Shown here: positions 54,817-64,000 of the stretch, one piece after another | Position numbering within the stretch: position 1 is the first letter of the stretch | Layout of the letters: each line of letters begins with the position of its first letter | NCBI GenBank assembly: GCA_010909165.1 | Contig: VJWM01000117.1 | Coordinates: 763,501 to 827,500, forward strand | DNA from: Anthoceros angustus | Taxonomy: Eukaryota > Streptophyta > Anthocerotopsida > Anthocerotales > Anthocerotaceae | Direction of reading: 5' to 3' | DNA length: 64,000 nucleotides | Notes under the pieces: generated by a model | The model's input: the letters and a program-made list of their open reading frames with translations, nothing else | What the model was told of the DNA's origin: nothing | Databases searched by the model: none | Position numbers and translations under genes: made by a program

Positions 54817-57520
54817 TTTTAAATTGTAAAAAAAATTGTATATTTTATTGTTAAATATTTATGTATTCAATAAACGGCATACATAACTTTTCATCCATTA
54901 AGATATATAGATTGTTTAATATTTTATATTATAACAATAACTCGTAAAACTATTTTTCCCTAGTGTTGGTGCTGAAAATTAAAACTAAAACTAAAAAATC
55001 AAGATACTTTAAAATCAAAGTAAAGTTAGTAAAACTTGCTTAGGGTAGGCTTGAAGTACCTATGTAATAGGTTAAGAAGCCCTAGAGAAAGAGTTCTTCA
55101 CACTTCATTTGCTTGGAATGACGCAATCAGGAGTCTGTGGGGACCTAGAGTCGTTCATGAAAAGGCCCCGGGGCAATGTGGCAATCAGGAGTCTATGGGG
55201 ACCTAGGGTGCGAAGCTAGAAGGAAACCTCGCCTTGTGTTGAGAGCTAGTCTAAGAGTCGTTGTTGAAAGACGAGGCCCCAATGAAGAGCTAGTTTTGCG
55301 ATTGTCCTAGGGCTGCGAGGCTAGAAGGAAGCATCGCCTTGTGTTGAGAGCTAATCTAAGAGTCATTCTTAAAGACGAGGGCCCCCGGGCAATGAAGAGC
55401 TAGTCTATGTTGAGAGCTAATCTAAGAGTTGTTCTTGAAAGACGAGGGCCCCGGGGCAATGAAGAGCTAGTCTGCAGTTGTCCTTGGGCCCTAGGGCAAT
55501 GAAGAGCTATGAAGAGCTAGTCTGCGAGGCTAGAAGGAAGCCTCGCCTTGTGTTGAGAGCTAATCTTGTGTTGAGAGCTAATCTAAGAGTCGTTCTTGAA
55601 AGGCAGGCCACAGGGCAATGAAGAGCTAGTCCGAGGTTGCCCTTGGGCCCCTAGGACAATGAAGAGCTAGTGCAGTTGTCCTTGAGAGACAACAGTGCAC
55701 TGTTGTAAATATGTAGGACAATGAAGAGCTAGTGCGGTTGTCCTTGGGCCCTAGGGCAATGAAGAGCTATGAAGAGCTAGTCTCAGGCTAGAAGGAAGCC
55801 TCGCCTTGTGTTGAGAGCTAATCTTGTGTTGAGAGCTAATCTAAGAGTCGTTCTTGAAAGACAGGCCACGGGGCAATGAAGAGCTAGTCCGAGGTTGCCC
55901 TTGGGCCCCTAGGACAATGAAGGCTAGTCCGCAGTTGTCCTTGAGAGACAACAGTGCGTCAGAAATATGTAGGACAATGAAGAGCTAGTCTCAGTTGTCC
56001 TTGAGAGATAACATGCTAGTTAGCGTAAATCGTAGTGTAGTTTTAAGGTTGTTTTAAATTGTAAAAAAATTGTATATTTTATTGTTAAATATTTTATGTA
56101 TTCAATAAACGGCATACATAACTTTTCATCCATTAAGATATATAGATTGTTTAATATTTTATATTATAACAATAACTCGTGAAACTATTTTTCCCTAGTG
56201 TTGGTGCTGAAAATTAAAACTAAAACTAAAAATCAAGATACTTTAAAATCAAAGTAAAGTTAGTAAAACTTGCTTAGGTAGGTAGGCTTGAAGTACCTAT
56301 GTAATAGGTTAAAGCCCTAGAGAAAGAGTTCTTCACACTTCATTTGCTTGGAATGACGCAATCAGAGTCCGTGGGGACCTAGAGTCGTTCATGAAAAGGC
56401 CCCGTGGCAATGTGGCAATCAGGAGTCTATGGGGACCTAGGGTGCGAAGCTAGAAGGAAACCTCGCCTTGTGTTGAGAGCTAGTCTAAGAGTCGTTGTTG
56501 AAAGACGAGGCCCCGGCAATGAAGAGCTAGTTTTGCGATTGTCCTAGGGCTGCGAGGCTAGAAGGAAGCATCGCCTTGTGTTGAGAGCTAATCTAAGAGT
56601 CATTCTTAAAGACGAGGGCCCCGCAATGAAGAGCTAGTCATGTTGAGAGCTAATCTAAGAGTTGTTCTTGAAAGACGAGGGCCCCGGGGCAATGAAGAGC
56701 TAGTCTGCAGTTGTCCTTGGGCCCTAGGGCAATGAAGAGCTATGAAGAGCTAGTCTCAGGCTAGAAGGAAGCCTCGCCTTGTGTTGAGAGCTAATCTTGT
56801 GTTGAGAGCTAATCTAAGAGTCGTTCTTGAAAGGCAGGCCACAGGGCAATGAAGAGCTAGTCGAGGTTGCCCTTGGGCCCCTAGGACAATGAAGAGCTAG
56901 TCTGCGGTTGTCCTTGAGAGACAACAGTGCGTGGCGTAAATATGTAGGACAATGAAGAGCTAGTCTGCAGTTGTCCTTGAGAGATAACATGCTAGTTAGC
57001 GCTGTAAATCTGTAGTGTAGTTTTAAGGTTGTTTTGTAACAGTTGTCCCTAGAAGACAAATGGCTACTTGGAGGTGTCGTTTTGCTTCTGGTGTACAAGG
57101 GTTGTCTGCTATGTAGTTTTGAGGCTGTTGTGAAACGGTTGTCCTTAGAAAACATATGGCTACTCAGAGGTGTAGTTTTGCATCTGGTGTATAAGGGTTG
57201 TCTGGCGTTCTAGTGTGTAAGGGTTGTTTGGTGTTCTGGTGTTTAAGGGTTGTCTGGCTTGTAAGGGTTTTCTTGTGTGCAAGGGTTTTCCGCATAAGGG
57301 TTATCTAATGTGTAAGGTTTGTTTGGTGTGCAAGGGTTTTCTGCTTCTACTATATCAGGGTTGTCTAAGTACGTGCAAGGGTTGTCGAGAGTACAAGGGT
57401 TGTCGAGAGGGACAGTTCTCCGATTGATGTATAAGAGTTGTCCTTAAAAAGACTACGGGCTATCTAAAGGTGTAGTTCAGACGACATCTGGTGAGTTGGT
57501 TCTTTTGTATGTCTGTCGGA

Positions 57521-57584
57521 CCATGATTGAACTACGCGAAAATGGTTATGACCTGTGCTCTTTGGCTCACCTGCTCAATCATGG
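57521..57584. other. Conserved inverted-repeat element, copy 1
   Basis: CCATGATTGA (57521-57530) and TCAATCATGG (57575-57584) form a 10-bp stem with a conserved loop containing TGTGCTCTTTGGCTCACCTG. It is followed by AACACTAGGCTT. Confidence 0.65.
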
Positions 57585-58794
57585 GTAACCACCCAACACT
57601 AGGCTTGAAGTACCTATGTAATAGGTTAAGAAGCCCTAGAGAAAGAGTTCTTCACACTTCATTTGCTTGGAATGACGCAATCAGGAGTCTGTGGGGACCT
57701 AGAGTCGTTCATGAAAAGGCCGGCAATGTGGCAATGTGAGTCTATGGGGACCTAGGGTTAGAAGGAAACCTCGCCTTGTGTTGAGAGCTAGTCTAAGAGT
57801 CGTTGTTGAAAGACGAGGGCCCCGGGGCAATGAAGAGCTAGTTTGCAGTTGTCCTAGGGCCTGCGAGGCTAGAAGGAAGCATCGCCTTGTGTTGAGAGCT
57901 AATCTAAGAGTCATTCTTAAAGACGAGGGCCCCCGGGCAATGAAGAGCTAGTCTATGTTGAGAGCTAATCTAAGAGTTGTTCTTGAAAGACGAGGGCCCC
58001 GGGGCAATGAAGAGCTAGTCTGCAGTTGTCCTTGGGCCCTAGGGCAATGAAGAGCTATGAAGAGCTAGTCTGCGAGGCTAGAAGGAAGCCTCGCCTTGTG
58101 TTGAGAGCTAATCTTGTGTTGAGAGCTAATCTAAGAGTCGTTCTTGAAAGACAGGGCCCTGGGGCAATGAAGAGCTAGTCTGAGGTTGCCCTTGGGCCCC
58201 TAGGACAATGAAGAGCTAGTCTGCAGTTGTCCTTGAGAGACAACAGGGTACGTAGCGCTGTAAATATGTAGGACAATGAAGAGCTAGTCTGCAGTTGTCC
58301 TTGAGAGATAACATGCTAGTTAGCGCTGTAAATCTGTAGTGTAGTTTTAAGGTTGTTTTGTAACAGTTGTCCCTAGAAGACAAATGGCTACTTGGAGGTG
58401 TCGCTTGCTCGTGTACAAGGGTTGTCTATGTAGTTTTTGAGGTCATAGAAACTGGTCCTAGAAAACATATGGCTACTCGAGGTGTAGTTTTGCATCCGTG
58501 TATAAGGGTTGTCTCGCTCTAGTGTGGGGTTGTTTTGTTCGTGTTTAAGGGTTGTCTCGCTTGTAAGGGTTTTCTTGTGTGCAAGGGTTTTCCATAAGGG
58601 TTATCTAATGTAAGGTTGTTTGGTGCAAGGGTTTTACGCTACTATATCGTGGTTGTCTGCACGGGTTGTCGAGAGTACAAGGTTGTCGAGGGACAGTCCG
58701 ATTGATGTATAAGAGTTGTCCTTAAAAGACTACGGGCTATCTAAAGGTGTAGTTCGGGACGACATCCGTGAGTTGGTTCTTTTGTATGTCCGGA

Positions 58795-58851
58795 CCATGA
58801 TTGAACCACGAAAAAAAGACTGTGCTCTTTGGCTCACCTGCTCAATCATGG
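58795..58851. other. Conserved inverted-repeat element, copy 2
   Basis: Same 10-bp arms at 58795-58804 and 58842-58851. The loop is shortened but keeps TGTGCTCTTTGGCTCACCTG. Confidence 0.65.
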
Positions 58852-59292
58852 GTAACCACCCAACACTAGGCTTCTGAGTGCGTTTCTGAGTGCTTAGCAG
58901 ACATAGCTGTAGGCTCCCAAGTATGTACATAGCTAGTCAATTCTTCAAGCAGACGAGATACTTCTTTCACACTTCATCAGCGTCGGATATGGCAGTCATG
59001 AGGCTATGGAACCGAGAGTGCAGGTAAGAATGGAGCCTTCCCTTGTGTTCAAAGCTTAGGAGGAGAGGATTGTGTGGGGGAGTCTAGCTACTGCAGAGAT
59101 GGGTAGCACTGGCGAGGTAGGAAGGGAGCCTTGCCTTATGTTCAAAGCTTAGGAGGAGAGATTGTATGGGGAAGTCTAGCTAGGTGCATCGATGGGTAGC
59201 ACTCTCTCCATCTCCAACTGCAGGAGCTACTTGGAAGTGTAGTTTGGCGTTTGATGCGTAAGAGCTGTTCTTTTTTTGTGTGCGTGCCTAAC

Positions 59293-59353
59293 CATGATTG
59301 AACTAAGCGGAAATGGTCATTACTTGTGCCTTCCGCTCACCTGCTCAATCATG
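59293..59353. other. Conserved inverted-repeat element, copy 3
   Basis: CATGATTGA and TCAATCATG arms; the loop has diverged (TGTGCCTTCCGCTCACCTG). It lies outside the large array. Confidence 0.6.
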
Positions 59354-59453
59354 CATAGACACGTAAGCAATAAAAGCACAGCCCATCACGCATCAAACGC
59401 AACACTAGGCTTCGAAGTACCTAGCAAACATAGTTTTTGAGTGCATGGCTAAC

Positions 59454-59519
59454 CATGATTGAACCGAGCCCCAAATGGTTATTCATTATTTGTGCCTATT
59501 GCTCACCTGCACAATCATG
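59454..59519. other. Conserved inverted-repeat element, copy 4
   Basis: CATGATTG and CAATCATG arms with loop TGTGCCTATTGCTCACCTG. The most diverged copy. Confidence 0.55.
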
Positions 59520-59877
59520 CATAGGTACCAAACGTTACACTAGCATTCCAAGTACCTAGTAAACATAACTTTATCTTCCAAGCAGGTAGCCATCTTACGA
59601 AGGATGACTCGTAGACCACTTCCCTCGGGGAAGACGACCAGTTCTGTCCAATATTATTCTTTATTGTAAGGTATTATTTTTCACTACTAATAATGAAAAG
59701 TGCAGTAAGGTGTTACAGAGGCTCGCCCATCTAAGCTAATCTTCTCTTCCCAAGTTCTCATACATACATACGGACCACATTTCAAAATGTAGGGTGATTT
59801 TCGAAAAAGTTCTCATACGAGTGAGTCTACATACCACAGAGTAGAGTGTACGTAGCTACTAAAAGGTATGTACGTAG

Positions 59878-61257
59878 TCACTTTGGTTTGAAAGTGTCAC
59901 CAAGATAATATTTCTTGACGTTGGTGTCATCGTAGAGCACATGTGGTTCCCCAGATGCCATGACCTGGCCTTGGTGCACCATGTAGGCACGATTGCAGAT
60001 TCTCAACGTCTCAGTCACCTGCACAGCACATCAGAGTGGGCTCACAAAGAGCACTTCCGACGTCCAGCATGATGAACAAACAACAGGACCAGGAGCTGGC
60101 ATACATTGTGGTCGGTGATGAGAATCCCCATTCCCTTGACATCACGGAGCCGCTGGAGTTGCCGCTGCATCTCGCTGACACCAATGGGATCAACCTGCAA
60201 GCATGAAAGACTGCCATGATAGAGAAGATGGGCAGAAAGCAGGGCCACAATGCTGCAGGCAAGATACCCCTGGTTACCCCAGCAAAAGGCTCGTCCAGCA
60301 GGAGTATCTTGGGGGGGCCTCCTGCACAGTTAGATGCCAACACCCGAGCTAGCTCCTGCACAGTTGTGGCGGTAAGTGTGGTCAGCATGGGCATCAGCAT
60401 CGCTCGGTGGCAGTGAATGAAAGAGTACCTGCAACTTACTGCCCTACGACGTTCTCCTCCAGACAGGCTTCTCCCATGGGTCTTGTGAACATGCTGGAGG
60501 CAGCATTCTGCCAGCAAGTCCTGTTAGAGGCCAGGCCCACGAGCAGAATGTACCTTACGTCGAACACACCCACAGAAGGGATGGTGTGGTACCCGAGACA
60601 TACGAGAAGGAAACTCACCTGCAGCCGTTGCTCATGCTCGTCTGGAGGCACACCGGTTTCTTGCAGAATGAGCAGGATGTTGTCACGGACTGAGAGCCCC
60701 TTGAACACGCTGGATTCCTGTAGAAACAGAGTGTGGGCTCGTCTGAGTCACCTTGGCCGGCAAAGGTGATGAGCACATGGCAAACCTGGTGGTGGTGATA
60801 GTGACGGCATACCATGGCAGGCATGGCATACCTGCGGCATGTAGCCTATTCCCAACTGGGCTCGTCGCTGCAAAGAGAGATCGGTGATGTCCAGAGCCTC
60901 CCATAACACTCTGCCTCTGGTGGGTCGGTCTCTGCCCACCAGCATGTTGAAGGTGGTGCTCTTGCCAGCTCCATTCGGGCCTACGAGCCCTACCTGACAG
61001 ACAGAAGCCCAGTCGGCTGCCAGTCAAGCTGCTGCTAACAAGCGATGGGTATGGCCATGGCAAGGGGAATGGTAATGCGACGGGCAACGGGACCGTGAGG
61101 AATCGTGACTGCGGCAATGTCTTACCACTTCACCTTGCTTCACCGCAATCGAGACGCGATCCACTACGATTCTGTCGCCAAAAGCCTTGCTCACCTCCTC
61201 CATCCGCAGTCCAGCGCCATCAGCTATTGGGCTGCTGGGAATCAGAGTCTGCAGCAT
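59878..61257 (-). CDS. LptB-like ABC transporter ATPase, nuclear-encoded
   Basis: ATP-binding subunit resembling bacterial LptB, which powers lipopolysaccharide export. Seven exons: 61257-61126, 60993-60832, 60717-60619, 60520-60440, 60355-60278, 60194-60105 and 60018-59878. GT-AG introns of 84-138 bp join to a 260-codon frame. Motifs in order are Walker A GPNGAGKST, Q-loop GIGYMPQESSVFKGLSVRDN, signature SLSGGERRRAELARVLAS, Walker B ILLLDEPFAGVDPI and H-loop GILITDHNVTETLRICNRAY, ending VKKYYLGDTFKPK. This pattern and the ending are LptB-specific rather than those of other ABC classes. Descent from the cyanobacterial endosymbiont and a plastid location are likely but inferred. No clear transit peptide is visible from 61257, so an upstream exon may be missing. 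Its start is 65 bp from that of the divergent PPR gene. Confidence 0.88.
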
Positions 61258-61322
61258 ACTTGAAGCAGGATGCCAGGCGGCGGTGTTGGGGCTGGAATTC
61301 CTGCATGCAGGGGACCACAACA

Positions 61323-63802
61323 ATGATCAAGCGTGGCGGGGGCCAGAAGATCGTGTCAAGGCTGCTTCCAAGCAGACCCAGACATTTCTCATCTCTGCGG
61401 GCTCCGGTGGCCGAGAACCGCACAATAGGCGGTGAGTGTGCTGCCTTGTGGTGAGTGCTTCATGCTTTGCAGTCGTTTTTCTCGTCTCGGAATCTGATGG
61501 GTAGGAAGCTGGATTGCAGTGGAGCCGAGTCAGCGGGACGCGCTGTGGCGAAAATTCGTGGCCAACCCTACGCTGTGGTGGGACACCAGGTCGAACAAGG
61601 TATGCAGAGCTTGCCGTGCAACCTGGTGGAAGAGACGGGCTGGGCAGCGGTGGGCCTGATTTTTTGCCACCCTTGCAGCGCAGCCGCAGTTATCCTGACT
61701 TCGTGCACAGCGCAACCAGAGAGGCCTTGTGGGTCGATTCCCAACCTGCGTGGGTGGAGGAGGTTCGATCAGCAAAGATTTTGTCCGACCAAGCTGGATT
61801 TGTTGGCTCTCAGGATTCTGAAAGGTGACCCACTTTCCCATCCGCTTTCTGCATGTTTTGGTGATGGTAAACGTGTCTGGCAGCATGGTGTGGCTGCTAA
61901 AGTGTGTGAGGTTACCTTTCTTTCCTTTTGATGACCACGGCCTCAAATCTTTGCAGGGTGGCATGGTGTGAGGCTCCTCTGGAGCTCGGAAGCTGGACCA
62001 AGCTCTGCGAGCAGGGGCATCTGAGGGAGGCAGTTGATGCATTGGACCTCCTAGTGCAACGGGTGTCGTTCGTTCCAGCATCTCTCTTCTACAATGTGCT
62101 CAAGGGGTGCATTGCAAGAAAGGATTTGGTGTCCGGCAGGCACGTCCATGCACTGTCGCTTAAATGTGGACATGAGTCCAACACATTTCTGGCCAACCAC
62201 TTCATCCGCATGTATTCCTCTCATGGGAGGTTGCAGGAGGCGATGCAGGTGTTTCACAAGCTGGCTGCACCGAATACCTTCACATGGTCCTTTGTCATCT
62301 TGGCACATGCAGAACATGGGCAGCCTGGTCGAGCCATAGAGCTGTACCATCAGATGATGCAGACGTCGAGTCTGAAGCCGGACAATCATGTATTCTCGGC
62401 AGTCCTGAAGGCATGTGTAGGTGCTGCGGATCTGGCAGCTGGCAAGCTCGTTCACGCTGATGTTCTAGGGAATGGGACGGAGCCGAATGTTTTCGTCTCC
62501 AACTGTCTGGTGGACATGTATGCAAAATGTGGCAGCTTAGTGGATGCTCGCCGCGTGTTTGATAGCTTGCCCACGAGAGATGTGGTGACATGGAATGCAA
62601 TGATATCTGGGTACACCCAGCATGGGCTTGGTCAGGAAGCCCTTGCCCTTTATGCCAGTATGCAAGATGAAGGTGTCACCGCTGCCACAAATTTCACTTA
62701 CTCGTGCCTTCTGAAAGCATGTGCGAGCGTTGGTGCATTGCAGCAGGGGAAGCAGCTTCACTTCCAAATCCAGGAAAGGGGGCTGGAAGGGGATGTGGTG
62801 GTGGGCAACAGCCTGGTGGACATGTACTCCAAATGTGGGAGCCTGGACGATGCTCGGAGAGTGTTCGACAGACTGCCCAGAAAAGATGTGGTCACTTGGA
62901 ATGCTTTGCTGAATGGCTACGGCCAGCACAATGCAGGCCAAATGGCAGTCAAGTGTTTCAGAGAAATGCAACAGCATGGGGTCGGGCCTGACGATGCCAC
63001 TTTCATCTGTCTGCTGGTGGCGTGCAGTCACCAGGGGCTGGTGACACAGGGTCAGCAGTATTTCCGAATGATGGTGGAAGACCATGGCATCACTCCTGCT
63101 GCCTGTCACTACAACTGCATGGTGGATGTTCTTGCGCGGGCAGGCCACCTGGACGAGGCCGAAAAGCTGCTGCTGGGTGTCCCATTCAACACGACTGTAG
63201 CAGGGTGGACATCCTTGCTAACTGCCTGCAGAAGCCACGGGGACGTCGACCGTGGCAGACGGTGCTTCGACCGCCTCATCCTACTGGAACCTCAGTATGC
63301 AGGTGCTTACGTCCTCATGTTGAACATCTATGCTAATGCTGGCAGGTGGCAAGACGTGGACAGCATCGAGAACCTGAGAAAGCTCACAGGTGCCTGCAAG
63401 AAGCCTGCTAGGGCCTGGATCGAGGTGGGGAGCAAGGTCCATGCATTCGTCGTGGGTGAAGAGAGGGACGACCTTTCCTCCAGACTGAAGAGTGCGAATC
63501 TGCAGCTGAAAGAGGAGGGAGGCCATGTCCCACATACAGACCTCGTGCTCAGGCCTGTGCCCGAGCAAGAGAAGGAAGATGCCCTGTGTGGACATGCCGA
63601 GAAGCTTGCTTTGGCATTTGGGCTGCTCAACACTGCTGATGGCACACCTTTGCTGGTAACGAAGAATCTTCGAATGTGTGATGACTGTCACAGTGGAACC
63701 AAGATCATGTCCCGGGTCGAGAAGCGTGAGATCATAGTGCGAGATGCTCACCGTGTTCATCGCTTTGTAGAAGGATGCTGTTCCTGTGGCGATGGCCACT
63801 AG
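61323..63802 (+). CDS. OSB-PDF-like module + PPR + DYW:KP protein
   Basis: Predicted organelle RNA-editing factor, complete. Four exons (61323-61431, 61520-61599, 61679-61824, 61957-63802) join with conserved GT-AG sites into a 726-codon frame. Residues 1-36 (MIKRGGGQKIVSRLLPSRPR...) look like a mitochondrial presequence. Residues about 44-90 hold LWRKFVANPTLWWDTRSNK, RSRSYPDFVHSATREALWVD and PAWVEEV, which match the PDF motif of organellar ssDNA-binding OSB proteins. PLS-type PPR repeats follow (LVDMYAKCGSLVDARRVFDS and others), then E/E+ motifs. The DYW-type deaminase has KKPARAWIEV (about 593) in place of the PG box, HAEKLALAFGLL (HAE at 658-660), CDDC (686-689) and a terminal CSCGDGH. KP plus the non-DYW end place it in the DYW:KP variant class associated with U-to-C editing. 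All three introns fall within or beside the PDF module; the PPR-DYW part is one exon. The related genes at 5-10 kb lack these introns. Confidence 0.9.
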
Positions 63803-63829
63803 CAATGTGAGCATGAACCTCACATTGCT
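63801..63829. other. 11-bp hairpin starting in the stop codon
   Basis: AGCAATGTGAG and CTCACATTGCT with a 7-base loop; the first two bases belong to the TAG stop. A second hairpin (TTCGACAA/TTGTCGAA) follows at 63853-63877. Confidence 0.6.
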
Positions 63830-63870
63830 CTTGCTGCTGCAAATCTTGCATCTTCGACAAGCTCAAGAGT

Positions 63871-64000
63871 TGTCGAACGTTGACTGTGGAACCAAGATCT
63901 TGTCTCTAGTTGAGAAACGTGATCATAGTGCGGGATGCACGCCGGGTTCTTGGCTTTGTAGAAGCATGCTGTTCCAGTGGCGATGGCCACTACTATGTTC
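63871..64000 (+). pseudogene. Duplicated DYW C-terminal fragment
   Basis: GACTGTGGAACCAAGATC through GGCGATGGCCACTA repeats the last ~115 bp of the preceding PPR gene (63687-63800) with frame damage and runs off the window. It is a tandem remnant of the DYW tail. Confidence 0.75.

Larger units (their letters stand above)
54817..58870. repeat. Higher-order tandem array, three ~1.25-1.5 kb units
   Basis: Large units start at about 54817, 56050 and 57600. Each has a leader (GCCCTAGAGAAAGAGTTCTT at 55080, 56320 and 57630) and then many short sub-repeats built on GCAATGAAGAGCTAGTCTGC, AGTTGTCCTTGGGCCCTAGG and GTGTTGAGAGCTAATCTAAG. Units 2 and 3 end in a third repeat class based on GTGTNNAAGGGTTGTCTGG. 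Open frames inside are repeat artefacts. No protein-coding gene seen. Confidence 0.9.
58871..59877. other. Intergenic, edge of the tandem array
   Basis: Contains a ~90-bp direct repeat (TTCAAAGCTTAGGAGGAGAG at 59049 and 59141) and two copies of the inverted-repeat element. No gene; the right end probably holds the 3' UTR of the ABC gene. Confidence 0.5.

Noticed and set aside
57224-57951. Cys/Gly-rich frame (repeats of KGCLVCKGF) and similar frames
   Set aside because: Direct translation of short tandem repeats; not conserved between array units.

Overview
This is nuclear DNA of a land plant. The pointers are long, mostly single-exon PLS-class pentatricopeptide-repeat (PPR) genes, an mTERF gene, polyubiquitin, a papain-type protease, a plant DNA ligase I and a nuclear copy of a bacterial-type ABC ATPase. 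The real introns are short (about 60-130 bp). Two PPR loci carry the KP-variant of the DYW domain (KP in place of the PG box; one protein ends GRP, the other GDGH). That variant is known from lineages with U-to-C organelle RNA editing, so a hornwort fits best; a non-Selaginella lycophyte or a fern is also possible. This assignment is inference.

Layout. 1-5 kb: a tandem triplication of a mosaic segment holding broken DEAH-box RNA helicase (DHX37/Dhr1-like) sequence on the + strand, and DYW-tail and DUF7869-like fragments on the - strand. 4.9-11.9 kb: a PPR-DYW:KP gene, a 2.16 kb tandem duplication that joins part of it to the end of a coiled-coil gene, and the intact coiled-coil gene. 12.4-14.5 kb: an intact E+ class PPR gene. 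14.5-17 kb: a papain-like protease pseudogene and a duplicated 5' fragment of it. 18.6-19.3 kb: an intronless, GC-rich GH46 chitosanase of bacterial type in AT-rich surroundings, with a minisatellite upstream. 21-30 kb: nested tandem duplications carrying LTR-element fragments and AT-rich minisatellites, with no convincing gene. 30.2 kb: a diverged three-unit polyubiquitin. 31-37 kb: unknown pseudogene, retroelement scraps and a decayed PPR. 37.6-38.9 kb: a five-exon TrmL/SpoU-like RNA methyltransferase. 39.5-41.2 kb: a decayed retroelement. 41.9-44.2 kb: mTERF. 45.6-48.4 kb: a large PPR gene. 49.9-53.8 kb: DNA ligase I with 18 exons. 54.8-58.9 kb: a higher-order tandem array. 59.9-61.3 kb: an LptB-like ABC ATPase. 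61.3-63.8 kb: a complete PPR-DYW:KP gene, divergent from the ABC gene with start codons 65 bp apart.

The PPR and mTERF genes form a set of predicted organelle RNA-processing factors. The complete KP-type gene and the 5-10 kb locus share an N-terminal WWD...PDF...LW module resembling the PDF motif of plant organellar single-stranded-DNA-binding (OSB) proteins. This module-PPR-DYW:KP architecture is the strongest candidate for an under-described system here, followed by the chitosanase and the LptB-like protein. Several duplications have microhomology at their joints. Paralogous copies often differ by homopolymer-length indels, so some apparent frameshifts may be sequencing errors.
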